Source of the DNA: Sphingomonas sp. So64.6b
GTDB taxonomy: Bacteria; Pseudomonadota; Alphaproteobacteria; Sphingomonadales; Sphingomonadaceae
Direction of reading: 5' to 3'
Length of the DNA stretch: 64,000 bases
Assembly: GCF_014171475.1 (NCBI RefSeq)
Contig: NZ_CP048817.1
Location: 1,550,001-1,614,000, forward strand
Under the pieces are notes generated by a model. That model was not told the DNA's origin and made no database searches. It saw only the letters and a program-made list of their open reading frames with translations. Shown here in pieces: positions 18,241 to 27,924 of this stretch. The translations under genes were made by a program, and so were the position numbers. How positions within the stretch are numbered: position 1 is the stretch's first letter; the number at the start of each line of letters is the position of its first letter.

Positions 18241-18907
18241 GCCCGTTCTGGCCGTAAAAGGTCTGGTCCGCAGCTTTACGCAGGGCGACGTCACGATCGA
18301 AGTATTGCGCGGCGTCGACCTGACCGTGGGCAAGGGCGAGATCGTCGCGTTGCTCGGCCCATCCGGATCGGGCAAATCCACGCTGTTGCAGGCGATCGGA
18401 CTGCTCGAGGGCGGGTTCGGCGGATCGATCCGGATCGCCGGCAGCGAAGCGGCGAAGCTCGATGCGCATGGCCGCACGCTGGTGCGCCGCGACTATCTCG
18501 GTTTCATCTATCAATTCCATCATTTGCTGCCGGATTTCAACGCAGCCGAGAATGTCGTCCTGCCGCAATTGATCCGCGACAAGACTCGCGCCGAGGCCGA
18601 TGAGCGCGCCGCCTCGCTGCTCACTGCGCTCGGTCTCGGCGAGCGGTTGACGCACCGACCGAGCCAATTGTCGGGCGGCGAGCAGCAGCGCGTCGCCGTC
18701 GCCCGCGCGCTCGCCAACCGGCCTGCGCTGGTGCTCGCTGATGAGCCGACCGGTAATCTCGACGAGGCCACCGCCGACATCGTTCTTGCCGAGTTCCTCC
18801 GCCTCGTCCGTCACGAAGGGTCGGCGGCGCTGGTCGCGACCCATAACGAGCGGATGGCGCTGAAGATGGACCGGGTTGTGCGACTGCATGAGGGGCGGCT
18901 GGGGTGA
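18233..18907 (+). CDS. lolD: Lipoprotein-releasing system ATP-binding protein
   Basis: A 224-residue ABC ATPase. Walker A is [14 protein letters not shown], the signature is [15 protein letters not shown] and Walker B is [13 protein letters not shown], all as in the MacB/LolD group. The start [15 protein letters not shown] at 18233 overlaps the permease gene by 8 bp; an upstream extension is a shadow of the permease. It powers lipoprotein release at the inner membrane. The following acetyltransferase gene starts within its stop codon. Confidence 0.95.
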   Translation: MSEPVLAVKGLVRSFTQGDVTIEVLRGVDLTVGKGEIVALLGPSGSGKSTLLQAIGLLEGGFGGSIRIAGSEAAKLDAHGRTLVRRDYLGFIYQFHHLLPDFNAAENVVLPQLIRDKTRAEADERAASLLTALGLGERLTHRPSQLSGGEQQRVAVARALANRPALVLADEPTGNLDEATADIVLAEFLRLVRHEGSAALVATHNERMALKMDRVVRLHEGRLG

Positions 18908-19506
18908 GCCTGTGGCGCGAAACGCCGGTGCTGGTCGGACGGCATGTGACGCTTCGTCCGTTCGTCGAGCAGGATAGCGACGCCCTGGTCGAGGCGATCG
19001 CCGACGATCTGTCCGATCTGTTCTACACCGTCGTCCCGAATGCCGTGACGATCCACGCCTGGATGGCAAAACTGAGGAATGAGCGCAAGGCCGGCCGGGC
19101 GATGCCGTTCGCCGTGCTCGATGGCGAGGGCAAGCTTGCCGGGACTACGCGTTTCATGCGGATGAGCGCGGCGCATTCGCGGGTGGAGATCGGCGGCACG
19201 CTCTATGCCCGGCGCGTGCAACGGACCGGGCTCAATACCGAGGCGAAGCGGCTGCTGCTCGCCCATGCGTTCGATGAGCTTGGTTGCTCGTGCGTCCAGT
19301 TGCGCACCGACTGGCTCAACAAGCGCTCGCAACGCGCGATCGAGCGGTTGGGCGCGAAGCAGGACGGCGTGCTGCGCAATCATATGATCATGCCGGATGG
19401 CCATTTGCGTGATACCGTCGTCTATTCGATCACCGCGACCGAATGGCCGGGCGTTCGCGCCAATCTCGACCATCTGTTGGCGCGACATGAAGGGGAAAAG
19501 CGATGA
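18904..19506 (+). CDS. GNAT family N-acetyltransferase (RimJ/RimL-like)
   Basis: A 200-residue acetyltransferase of the GNAT_3 type, opening [18 protein letters not shown] and showing the acetyl-CoA fold with GTTRFMRM and the C-terminal segment [18 protein letters not shown]. Proteins of this group acetylate small molecules or protein N-termini; the substrate here is unknown. The start is GTG, overlapping the lolD stop by 4 bp (GTGA), and the stop overlaps the glutathione peroxidase start by 4 bp, so it is translated as part of this run. Confidence 0.85.
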   Translation: MSLWRETPVLVGRHVTLRPFVEQDSDALVEAIADDLSDLFYTVVPNAVTIHAWMAKLRNERKAGRAMPFAVLDGEGKLAGTTRFMRMSAAHSRVEIGGTLYARRVQRTGLNTEAKRLLLAHAFDELGCSCVQLRTDWLNKRSQRAIERLGAKQDGVLRNHMIMPDGHLRDTVVYSITATEWPGVRANLDHLLARHEGEKR

Positions 19507-19982
19507 CCGCGATCACCGAGATGAGCGTCAGGGCGGCGGACGGCAGCAGCGCCGACCTGGCTGCCTATGCCGGCAAAGTGCTATTGATCGTCAACACTGC
19601 CTCCAAATGCGGCTTTACGCCGCAATATGAGGGGCTTGAGGCGCTACACCGCAAATATGCCGATCGCGGGTTCGAGGTGCTCGGTTTTCCGTGCAACCAG
19701 TTCGGCGGTCAGGAGCCGGGCGATGCGGCGGAGATCGCGAATTTCTGCACGCTGACCTATGACGTGACTTTCCCGGTGTTCGCCAAGATCGACGTCAATG
19801 GATCCGACGCCGATCCATTGTTCCAGAAGCTGCGCTCGGACGCGCCGGGCCTGCTCGGATCGACCGGCATCAAGTGGAATTTCACCAAGTTCCTGGTCGA
19901 TCGCGAAGGCAAGACGATCGCGCGCTATGCCCCGACGACCAAGCCCGAGGATATCGAGGCGGATATCGAGAAGCTGCTTTAA
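19503..19982 (+). CDS. Glutathione peroxidase (Cys type)
   Basis: A 159-residue thioredoxin-fold peroxidase. The peroxidatic Cys is in VNTASKCGFTPQYEGLE, the Gln-containing segment is LGFPCNQFGGQEPG, and the Trp/Asn of the tetrad is in KWNFTKFLVDR. Cys replaces selenocysteine, as in bacterial BtuE-type enzymes that often use thioredoxin. It reduces hydroperoxides in the cytoplasm. It is the last gene of the overlapping lolC-lolD-GNAT run; dnaE begins 110 bp later. Confidence 0.93.
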   Translation: MTAITEMSVRAADGSSADLAAYAGKVLLIVNTASKCGFTPQYEGLEALHRKYADRGFEVLGFPCNQFGGQEPGDAAEIANFCTLTYDVTFPVFAKIDVNGSDADPLFQKLRSDAPGLLGSTGIKWNFTKFLVDREGKTIARYAPTTKPEDIEADIEKLL

Positions 19983-20092
19983 GCCGGTTCGGCGGGTGGC
20001 CGGGCGATGCGACAGTGTTATCGATCGTTTTGCCCACAGGTTTCGCCGCCTCGGCGCTTCCCTTGAAGCGCTAGTGTCCGCATAACGGGCCC

Positions 20093-23000
20093 ATGCCTCA
20101 TTCCGCGTTCGTACCCTTACGTATCTTCTCGTCGTACACGATGCTCGACGGTGCGATCGAACCCAAGGCGATCGCCAAACGCGCCCAGGAACTGGGTTTT
20201 CCGGCAGCCGCACTGACCGATCGTAACGGCCTTTATGCCGCGATGGCGTTTTCCGACGCCGCGAAGGGCGCGGGCGTGCAGCCGATCATCGGCGCGATGC
20301 TCGGGGTGGCGCGGCCCGATATGCCCGAGGGCGTCGAGGCGCCGCTCGACTGGCTCGCGCTTTATGCGCAGGACGAGGCAGGGTATCAGAATATCTGCGC
20401 GCTGGTTTCGATGGCGCATCTAGATCGCCCGATCGAGCAGGCGCCGCATGTCGATTTCGCGACGCTTGAGGGGCGCACCGACGGCGTGATCGCGCTGACG
20501 GCGGGGCGAGAGGGCGGCCTGACGCGACTGCTCGCCGAAGGACAGGATGATCGCGCGCGCGCTTATGTCGATCGACTACAGTCGCTGTTCCGCGACCGGC
20601 TCTATATCGAACTGACGCGGCGGCTCGACGAGACTGAGGGCAGGGCGGAGCCGGGCTTGCTCGACCTGGCCTATGAACGCGATCTGCCGCTGGTCGCGAC
20701 CAATCCGTGCTGCTTCGCCGACGAGGATTTCAGCGAGGCGCATGACGCGATGCTGTGCATCGCCAATTCGACTTATATCGCCAGCGACGATCGCCCGCGC
20801 AGTTCGCCCGACGCCTGGATGAAGCCGGCCAAGGACATGCGCATGCTGTTCGCCGATTTGCCCGAGGCAATTGCGAACACCCTTGTGGTCGCGCAACGCT
20901 GTGCCGTGGCGGCGCCGGCACGCAAGCCGATCCTGCCAAGTCTTGCCGGCGACCGCGATGCCGAGTCCGAGGCACTGCGCGCCGATGCACGGGCCGGGCT
21001 CGACATGCGGCTGCGGCGGATCGCCGAACTCCAGAACCTGCCGTTCGCGAGCGACACGTCCGACGACTGGACCATTCCCTATCGCGAGCGGCTGGAATTC
21101 GAGCTCGACGTCATCATCCAGATGGGTTTTCCCGGCTATTTCCTGATCGTCGCGGACTTCATCAAATGGGCCAAGGATCATGACATTCCGGTTGGCCCGG
21201 GCCGTGGTTCGGGCGCGGGCTCGGTGGTCGCCTGGGCGCTGACCATCACCGATCTCGACCCGATGAAGCTTGGTTTGCTGTTCGAACGCTTCCTCAACCC
21301 GGAACGCGTGTCGATGCCCGATTTCGACATCGATTTTTGCGAAACCCGGCGTGAGGAGGTGATCCGTTACGTCCAGCAGAAATACGGTGCGGATCATGTG
21401 GCGCAGATCATCACCTTCGGCCGGTTGAAAGCGCGCGCGGTGCTCAAGGACACGGGCCGCGTGCTTCAGATGAGCTATGGCCAGGTCGACCGGCTGGCCA
21501 AGCTGGTGCCCAACCATCCGACCGACCCCTGGACGCTCGACCGCGCGCTCAACGGCGTTTCCGAACTGGCGCAGGAATATCGCAACAATGACGGGGTCAA
21601 GCATCTGCTCGACCTGGCGATGAAGTTGGAAGGGCTGCCGCGGCACAGCTCGACCCATGCCGCCGGCGTGGTGATCGGCGACCGTCCGCTCAATCAGCTT
21701 GTACCACTTTATCGCGACCCGCGCTCGGACATGCCGGTCACACAGTTCGATATGAAATATGTCGAAGCGGCCGGTCTGGTGAAGTTCGATTTTCTTGGTC
21801 TGAAGACGCTATCTGTTCTCAAGAAGGCGGTCCAACTTCTTGCAAAGCGTGGGATAAGTATCGACCTGGATGCGCTGCAATGGGATGATGAAGGCGTCTA
21901 TAAGCTGCTCCAGAAGGGCGACACCGTTGGTGTGTTCCAGCTCGAGTCCGAAGGCATGCGGCGCACGCTGGCGGCGGTCCGGCCGTCCAATTTCGGCGAC
22001 ATCATCGCGCTCGTGTCGCTTTATCGTCCGGGCCCGATGGACAATATTCCGAGCTTCGGCGCACGCAAGAACGGGCGCGAGCCGATCACCTATCCGCACC
22101 CGCTGCTCGAACAGATATTGTCCGAAACCTATGGCATCTTCGTCTATCAGGAACAGGTGATGCAGGCCGCGCAGGTGCTGGCCGGCTATAGCCTGGGGCA
22201 GGCCGATCTGTTGCGCCGTGCGATGGGCAAGAAGATCAAGAAGGAGATGGACGACCAGCGCGCCGGGTTCGTCGAGGGCTGCATGACGGTGAACAAGATC
22301 GCCGCGCCCAAGGCGAACGAGCTGTTCGACTTGATCGACAAATTCGCCGGGTACGGCTTCAACAAGTCGCACGCCGCCGCCTATGCACTGCTCGCCTATC
22401 AAACCGCCTGGCTGAAGGCGCATCATCCGCACGACTTCTTCGCCGCGTCGATGTGCTACGATCTGCACCTCACCGACAAGCTGGCCATCTTTGCCGACGA
22501 TATGCGGCGCATGGGCGTCAAGTGCCACGCGCCGTGCGTCAATGAGAGCGAGGCCGAGTTCAGCGTCGAATATGACGATGACGGCCTCGCCGTGCGCTAC
22601 GCGCTCGCCGCGCTGAAGGGCGTGGGCGAGGGCGCGATGGAGAAACTGGTCGACGAACGCACCGCCAATGGGCCGTTCGAGACGCTCGACGATTTTGCGC
22701 GCCGTGTCGATCCGCGACTGCTCAACAAGCGTCAGCTCGAAGGTCTGGCGGGGGCGGGGGCGTTCGATACGATCGATCTCAACCGCGCGGGCATCTTCGC
22801 CACCGCCGAAACGCTGCTGGCGACCGCAGCGCGGACGCAGGAGATGAAGACCAGCGGGCAGGGCGGGCTGTTTGGCGAGGGAGAGGCGCAGGAACCGGCA
22901 ATCAAGCTGCCGCTCAGCGCGCGCTGGACGCTGGCGCAGCGCATGGAGCAGGAGAAGGAGGCGTTTGGTTATTACTTCTCCGCGCATCCGGTCGATCGTC

Positions 23001-23602
23001 ATTCGCACCTCGCCAAGGCGCATGGCGCGCGCAGCTATGTCGCGCTCGGCGACCTCGCCATCCCCGATGACGGCAGCCGCGCCGGCGCGACGATGGCGGC
23101 GTTGGTCGAGGATGCGCGTTGGCGCACATCCGCCAAGGGGCGCCGTTACCTGATGGCGACGCTGTCCGACCCGTCCGGCCAGTTCGTTGCGACCTGTTTC
23201 GACGATCTTGTTGCAGCGGATCTCGAAGAAGCGGCGCGCAATGGCGGATGCGGTATCCTGACGGTCGAACTGGATCGCCGGCCGGGCGAGGAGTCGCCCC
23301 GCGTCACGATCAAACGCATTCAGCCGTTCGAGGCGCTGGCCAACAATGCACGCTTCGTGGTCGAGGCTGCGGTGGCCACGCCCGAGGCGATTCTGGCGCT
23401 TGCCGAATTGCTGTCCGAACATCGCGGCGCGCGCGGGCAAGTATGGGTCAGGGCAGCACTTCCCGGCGGCGGCAGCGCCCGTGTCTTGCTTGGCCGCGAC
23501 TTCCTGCTCGACGGCGAGCTTGCGGGACGCATCGAGACCCTGCAGGATGTCAGCGATGTGGAGCTGAGAACCTCAGAAACGAGGCTCGCTCTGGTTGGTT
23601 GA
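20093..23602 (+). CDS. dnaE: DNA polymerase III subunit alpha
   Basis: An 1169-residue replicative polymerase. The N-terminal PHP domain is followed by the catalytic palm, with GRGSGAGSVVAWAL and the two-Asp motif PDFDIDFCETRREEV, fingers and beta-binding regions, then a C-terminal OB domain. Size and order fit the main DnaE1, not the ImuC/DnaE2 error-prone type. The PHP domain lacks metal ligands seen in active PHP proofreaders: the opening reads FVPLRIFSSYTMLDGA where HLHxHS is usual, and ALTDRNGLYAA where ALTDH is usual. Proofreading must therefore come from a separate epsilon subunit. Confidence 0.97.
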   Translation: MPHSAFVPLRIFSSYTMLDGAIEPKAIAKRAQELGFPAAALTDRNGLYAAMAFSDAAKGAGVQPIIGAMLGVARPDMPEGVEAPLDWLALYAQDEAGYQNICALVSMAHLDRPIEQAPHVDFATLEGRTDGVIALTAGREGGLTRLLAEGQDDRARAYVDRLQSLFRDRLYIELTRRLDETEGRAEPGLLDLAYERDLPLVATNPCCFADEDFSEAHDAMLCIANSTYIASDDRPRSSPDAWMKPAKDMRMLFADLPEAIANTLVVAQRCAVAAPARKPILPSLAGDRDAESEALRADARAGLDMRLRRIAELQNLPFASDTSDDWTIPYRERLEFELDVIIQMGFPGYFLIVADFIKWAKDHDIPVGPGRGSGAGSVVAWALTITDLDPMKLGLLFERFLNPERVSMPDFDIDFCETRREEVIRYVQQKYGADHVAQIITFGRLKARAVLKDTGRVLQMSYGQVDRLAKLVPNHPTDPWTLDRALNGVSELAQEYRNNDGVKHLLDLAMKLEGLPRHSSTHAAGVVIGDRPLNQLVPLYRDPRSDMPVTQFDMKYVEAAGLVKFDFLGLKTLSVLKKAVQLLAKRGISIDLDALQWDDEGVYKLLQKGDTVGVFQLESEGMRRTLAAVRPSNFGDIIALVSLYRPGPMDNIPSFGARKNGREPITYPHPLLEQILSETYGIFVYQEQVMQAAQVLAGYSLGQADLLRRAMGKKIKKEMDDQRAGFVEGCMTVNKIAAPKANELFDLIDKFAGYGFNKSHAAAYALLAYQTAWLKAHHPHDFFAASMCYDLHLTDKLAIFADDMRRMGVKCHAPCVNESEAEFSVEYDDDGLAVRYALAALKGVGEGAMEKLVDERTANGPFETLDDFARRVDPRLLNKRQLEGLAGAGAFDTIDLNRAGIFATAETLLATAARTQEMKTSGQGGLFGEGEAQEPAIKLPLSARWTLAQRMEQEKEAFGYYFSAHPVDRHSHLAKAHGARSYVALGDLAIPDDGSRAGATMAALVEDARWRTSAKGRRYLMATLSDPSGQFVATCFDDLVAADLEEAARNGGCGILTVELDRRPGEESPRVTIKRIQPFEALANNARFVVEAAVATPEAILALAELLSEHRGARGQVWVRAALPGGGSARVLLGRDFLLDGELAGRIETLQDVSDVELRTSETRLALVG

Positions 23603-23617
23603 CGAGAGAGGGTGTCG

Positions 23618-25210
23618 ATGCTGGGTGGAATGCAGGATTTCGAGCTTCGTGTTCCGAGGCTGATCGATCACGCGGCACGCGAACATGGCGCGCGCGAGAT
23701 CGTCAGCGTCTGGGCCGATGGCCGCGAAACCCGCACCGACTGGGCCGGCATAGCGCGTGACGCGAAGAAACTCTGTCAGGTGCTCGAGCGGTTCGGCTGC
23801 GGCAAGGGAGACCGTATCGCCACTTTGGCCATGAACCATAGTCGCCATCTCGTCGCCTGGTACGGCGCGATCGGCATTGGCGGCGTGATCCACACGATCA
23901 ACCCGCGGCTGTTCGACGAGCAACTGGTCTATATCGCCAATCATGCCGAAGACCGGGTGCTGTTCTACGACAAGCAATTCCAGTCGCTGGTCGACCGGCT
24001 CAAGCCGCAATGGACCAGTATCGAATATTATGTCGCGTTCGACGATGATGGCCCCAACGGTTTCGAGGCGCTGATCGCGGCCGAGAACGGTGACTATGCA
24101 TGGGTCGAGGGTTCGGAGCGCGACCCGTGCATGCTTTGCTACACCAGCGGCACGACCGGCAACCCAAAGGGCGTGCTCTACGAGCATCGCTCGACCATCA
24201 TTCACGCGATGGCTGAGGTGGCCCCCTGGGTGTTCAACCTGTCCGCCAACGCGGTGGTGCTGCCGATCGTGCCGATGTTCCATGCCGCGTCATGGGGGTT
24301 GCCCTATGCCGGTGCGATGTCGGGTGCGAAGTTCGTTTATTCGGCGGTCAATGATCCCAAAATCCTGTGCCGGCTGATGAATGACGAGAAGGTGACGCAT
24401 TCGGCGGGCGTGCCGACGGTGTGGCTGTCGATGTTCCAGCATATGGACGCGACCGGAGAGGAACCGCGCCACCTGCAGCAAGTGACGATCGGCGGCTCGG
24501 CCGCGCCACGCGCGATGATCGAGCGGATCATGGGCATGGGGGTGGTGGTCAAGCATCTCTGGGGCATGACCGAAACCTCGCCGATCGGCACTGCCGGTTT
24601 CCCGCCGCCGCATTGGGACGAGATGACTTTGGGGGAGCAACTCGACCTGGTCTCGCGCCAGGGATCCATTCCGTTCGGGGTCGAATTGCGTGTACTCGAC
24701 GATGACGATCGCGAACAGCCGCGCGACGGCGTCAGTTCCGGCCGGCTGCAAATCCGCGGTCCATGGGTATTGAAGCGCTATTTCAAGGCCGATGAGGATG
24801 CGGTCGACGCCGACAATTGGTTCGACACCGGCGATGTCGCCGTGCTCCATCCGGATGGCACGATGCAGATCACTGACCGGGCCAAGGATGTGATCAAATC
24901 GGGCGGTGAATGGATCAGTTCGGTCGAGCTGGAGAATGCCGCGATCGGCTGTGCCGGTGTCGGGGAAGCGGCGGCGATAGGCGTGTATCATCCGAAATGG
25001 GATGAGCGCCCCTTGCTGCTGATCGTCAGGAAACCGGGCAGTAACGTGACCCCCGACGAGATTACCGCGTACCTCGCCGATCATGTGGCGAAATGGTGGC
25101 TTCCGGACGAGATTCTGTTCGTCGACGAATTGCCGCACACCGCGACCGGCAAGCTGCTCAAGACCGAGTTGCGTGCGCGATACAAGGACTATCGGCTGGC
25201 CGCTGCCTAA
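23618..25210 (+). CDS. Fatty-acid/acyl-CoA ligase (AMP-binding enzyme)
   Basis: A 530-residue ANL-superfamily ligase that activates a carboxylic acid with ATP and CoA. The P-loop is [19 protein letters not shown], followed by the [10 protein letters not shown] motif and the hinge/C-terminal segment GWFDTGD-like [16 protein letters not shown] with [18 protein letters not shown]; the catalytic Lys is in [12 protein letters not shown]. The best match in memory is medium/long-chain acyl-CoA synthetases of proteobacteria. The ATG at 23618 is preferred over the GTG at 23612, with GAGAGAGG upstream. It stands 15 bp after dnaE but is probably not related in function. Confidence 0.88.
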   Translation: MLGGMQDFELRVPRLIDHAAREHGAREIVSVWADGRETRTDWAGIARDAKKLCQVLERFGCGKGDRIATLAMNHSRHLVAWYGAIGIGGVIHTINPRLFDEQLVYIANHAEDRVLFYDKQFQSLVDRLKPQWTSIEYYVAFDDDGPNGFEALIAAENGDYAWVEGSERDPCMLCYTSGTTGNPKGVLYEHRSTIIHAMAEVAPWVFNLSANAVVLPIVPMFHAASWGLPYAGAMSGAKFVYSAVNDPKILCRLMNDEKVTHSAGVPTVWLSMFQHMDATGEEPRHLQQVTIGGSAAPRAMIERIMGMGVVVKHLWGMTETSPIGTAGFPPPHWDEMTLGEQLDLVSRQGSIPFGVELRVLDDDDREQPRDGVSSGRLQIRGPWVLKRYFKADEDAVDADNWFDTGDVAVLHPDGTMQITDRAKDVIKSGGEWISSVELENAAIGCAGVGEAAAIGVYHPKWDERPLLLIVRKPGSNVTPDEITAYLADHVAKWWLPDEILFVDELPHTATGKLLKTELRARYKDYRLAAA

Positions 25211-25227
25211 GGCCGGGTATCAGCCGG

Positions 25228-26298
25228 TCAGAACAACTCGCCCTGCGGTCCCTGCGGCGCACGAAACAAATCCCTGCGCATCACAATGCGATCGCTGTTC
25301 AGGCCGTATTTGCGGCAGGCGATCTTGAAACGCGTGCGCAGCAGTTCGGCCCATGGTCCCTGACCGCGCATCCGCGTACCGAAATTGGGATCATTGTCGC
25401 GGCCGCCCCTGATGTCGCGGATCGTCGCCATCACCTTGCCAGCGCGATCGGGGAAATGTGTGTCGAGCCAGGCCCTGAACAGCGGTGCGACCTCATGTGG
25501 CAATCGCACCGGCAAGAAGAAGGCGGCGCGCGCGCCGGCCTCAGCCGCGCGTTCGATGATATGCTCGATTTCATGATCGGTGATCGCCGGAATCACGGGC
25601 GCAATCGAGACAAAGGTCGGAATGCCGGCCGCGGATAGTTTACGCACGGCGGCAAGACGGCGTTCGGGCGACGGCGCTCGCGGTTCGACCGTCATCGCGA
25701 TCTTGGGGTCGAGCGAGGTGATCGACAGCGCGACCGCCGCCAGGCCGCGTGCCGCCATCGGAGCGAGCAGGTCGATGTCGCGCACTACCCGATCGGATTT
25801 GGTGGTGATGGTCAGCGGATGGCCGGTTTCGGCGAGTATCTCGATGCATTGCCGCGTGATCCGCCAGTCGGCCTCGATTGGCTGATAGGGGTCGGTGTTG
25901 GTGCCAAACGCGATCGGATTGACGACATAACCTCTTCTGGCGAGTTCGGCCCGCAACAGGATCGGCGCATCGGGCTTTGCGAACAAGCGGCTCTCGAAAT
26001 CCAGCCCGGGCGACAGGTCGTGATACGCATGGGTGGGGCGCGCAAAACAATAGATGCAACCATGTTCACAGCCGCGATAAGGGTTGATCGAGCGATCGAA
26101 CCCGATGTGGGGTGACTGGTTGCGGGTGATGATCGTGCGCGGTTTTTCGACCGTTACGGTTGTCCGTAACTTCGGTCCATCGCCGTCCACATCCTCTCGC
26201 GCATCCAGCCAGTCGCCATCCGCCTCGCGCTCGGGCAGGTTGAAGCGAGTGCTTTCGCGATTCACAGTGGCGCCGCGGGTCGGGCGATTTCCAGCCAT
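25228..26298 (-). CDS. PA0069-type radical SAM protein
   Basis: A 356-residue radical SAM enzyme with the cluster motif CEHGCIYCFAR (Cys-x3-Cys-x2-Cys) near residue 72, in the segment NPYRGCEHGCIYCFARPTHAY. This is the SplB-related family of unknown function typified by Pseudomonas PA0069, widespread in proteobacteria. Other family segments are AFGTNTDPYQPIE and TTKSDRVVRDIDLL. The start MAGNRPTRGA at 26298 is chosen because a longer frame to 26403 gives non-conserved sequence. Convergent with the acyl-CoA ligase gene, with only 17 bp between the stops. Confidence 0.85.
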   Translation of the reverse strand: MAGNRPTRGATVNRESTRFNLPEREADGDWLDAREDVDGDGPKLRTTVTVEKPRTIITRNQSPHIGFDRSINPYRGCEHGCIYCFARPTHAYHDLSPGLDFESRLFAKPDAPILLRAELARRGYVVNPIAFGTNTDPYQPIEADWRITRQCIEILAETGHPLTITTKSDRVVRDIDLLAPMAARGLAAVALSITSLDPKIAMTVEPRAPSPERRLAAVRKLSAAGIPTFVSIAPVIPAITDHEIEHIIERAAEAGARAAFFLPVRLPHEVAPLFRAWLDTHFPDRAGKVMATIRDIRGGRDNDPNFGTRMRGQGPWAELLRTRFKIACRKYGLNSDRIVMRRDLFRAPQGPQGELF

Positions 26299-26377
26299 GC
26301 TCTCGGGATAGCGGAAACACCGGAACATAACAAGAACATAAGACGCCACAATACCAGCGCGCCCAGATTTTAAGCCA

Positions 26378-27325
26378 CTAGAGCGCGGGCGCTCCGCTCT
26401 CACTGGCGATGAATTCCAGCAGCGCCTGTTCTAGGGAATCCAGGGCGTGATCGGCCTCGAGCCGTGATGTGAGCCAGGATTTTTCATCGGCGACGATTGC
26501 CCGATCGGCAGCCACGTCGGCGTCGCGATCCCGGGGTACGCCCTTTCGGCCGAACACGGTGGAGAATCGTGGAGCAACGTTCGATCCGGCGATTCCGCCG
26601 AAAAAGCCGCCGACGCTCGAGCGCGTGTCGCTCATGAAGGTATTGAGTTCGACGGCGCGTTCGCGGTCAAGTGGGTGATAGTCGCCATGCGCCATCAAAT
26701 GATTGCCGACCGCCTGAACGAACAGGGTTGACCATTCGGGTGCGTTGGTTGCGGCGAGCGTGGCGTCCTTGAGGCGGAACAGCATATCGGCCTCGGCGCG
26801 ACTGACCAGTGCCGGGCCGTCGCCGCCTTGCGCGAACAACAGGCGGCGCAACAGTTTGGCCTCGGCCGGGCTGACCGATCCCGCATCGAGCGATCCGCCA
26901 TCGCGTGTCGGGCCGGTGCCGGTGAGCACGATTGCCTCGATCTGGCTCAGCGCATAGGATTTGAGTGTGTCAGGTACGTTGATCGCGGTCTCCAGCAGCT
27001 TGACCAGCAATTCCAGCTCGCCAAGCGAATCGACGCGGCCGTCGCTATCGATCTTCGCCATCAGCCAACTGGCCTTGGCTTCGTCGATATAGCCTTTCGG
27101 CTCCTGTTGCTCGACGAGATAGACGGTCATCGCCTCGACGAAGAAATCGACCCAGTCCCGCGACTTGCCCTTCACGCTGGTGTTGAGGTCGAAGATCGCA
27201 TCGGCTTCGGCCGGGTCGATCAAGCCGTCAGGCCAGGCGAGGCGACGCATCGCCAGCGTATCCTCGGACGTGATGTCCGCCTTGGCCTTCAGCTTTGCGG
27301 TCAGATCGAAAATCGGCGCGGTCAT
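26378..27325 (-). CDS. Conserved protein of unknown function, repeated TerB/EF-hand-like modules
   Basis: A 315-residue soluble protein I cannot name. It contains repeated helical modules with acidic turns: LIDPAEADAIFDLN (about residues 35-48), MAKIDSDGRVDSLGELELL (about 90-108), SRAEADMLFRLKDA and a late EKSWLTSRLEADHALDSLEQALLEFI. The DSDGRVD turn resembles an EF-hand or TerB-like acidic loop. The start at 27325 is supported by GAGGGG seven bases upstream. It is Cys-poor with no signal peptide or membrane segment, so probably cytoplasmic. No operon partner is obvious; moaB lies 71 bp upstream on the same strand. Confidence 0.7.
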   Translation of the reverse strand: MTAPIFDLTAKLKAKADITSEDTLAMRRLAWPDGLIDPAEADAIFDLNTSVKGKSRDWVDFFVEAMTVYLVEQQEPKGYIDEAKASWLMAKIDSDGRVDSLGELELLVKLLETAINVPDTLKSYALSQIEAIVLTGTGPTRDGGSLDAGSVSPAEAKLLRRLLFAQGGDGPALVSRAEADMLFRLKDATLAATNAPEWSTLFVQAVGNHLMAHGDYHPLDRERAVELNTFMSDTRSSVGGFFGGIAGSNVAPRFSTVFGRKGVPRDRDADVAADRAIVADEKSWLTSRLEADHALDSLEQALLEFIASESGAPAL

Positions 27326-27396
27326 ACACATGCCCCTCAAATTGTCGGGGCTTGATAGCGGCAGGGATTTAACAGGCGCTTACGGCGGAGGGGCGA

Positions 27397-27924
27397 TCAG
27401 CGCTCCATCAGCCGTGGCATCAGTTCGACGAAATTGCAGGGCTTGTGCCGGCTGTCGAGCTGATCCCGGAGGATGCCGTCCCAGCCATCCTTCACCGCAC
27501 CGGTCGATCCGGGCAGGGCGAAGATATAAGTGCCCCGCGTGACGCAGGCGCAGGCGCGGGACTGGATGGTCGAGGTGCCGATCGTCTGGAAGCTGAGCCA
27601 GCGGAACAGTTCGCCAAAGCCGGGGATCGGCTTGTCCTGGATTTGCTCGATCGCCTCGGGCGTCACGTCGCGGCCGGTGACGCCGGTGCCGCCAGTTGTA
27701 ATAATGCAGTCGACCTGATCGTCGTCGATCCAGCGCGTCAGCCGATCGACGATGATTGCGACATCGTCGACCACGATTGCGCGGTCCGCAAGGATATGGC
27801 CGGCTGCGGACAAGCGCTCGACCAGCGTATCGCCCGACCGGTCATCGGCGAGCGTGCGGGTGTCCGACACCGTCATCACCGCGATCCTGACCGGCAGGAA
27901 AGCGGCGCTCTCGTCAATTGGCAC
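27397..27924 (-). CDS. moaB: Molybdenum cofactor biosynthesis protein B
   Basis: A 175-residue MogA/MoaB-fold protein. The family motifs are [21 protein letters not shown] near the start, [20 protein letters not shown] and the C-terminal [17 protein letters not shown]. It belongs to the molybdopterin-binding group that adenylylates molybdopterin (MogA) or plays a related role (MoaB). Its start overlaps the end of the lytic transglycosylase gene by 11 bp, so the two are co-transcribed. No other molybdenum cofactor gene is present in the window. Confidence 0.92.
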   Translation of the reverse strand: MPIDESAAFLPVRIAVMTVSDTRTLADDRSGDTLVERLSAAGHILADRAIVVDDVAIIVDRLTRWIDDDQVDCIITTGGTGVTGRDVTPEAIEQIQDKPIPGFGELFRWLSFQTIGTSTIQSRACACVTRGTYIFALPGSTGAVKDGWDGILRDQLDSRHKPCNFVELMPRLMER

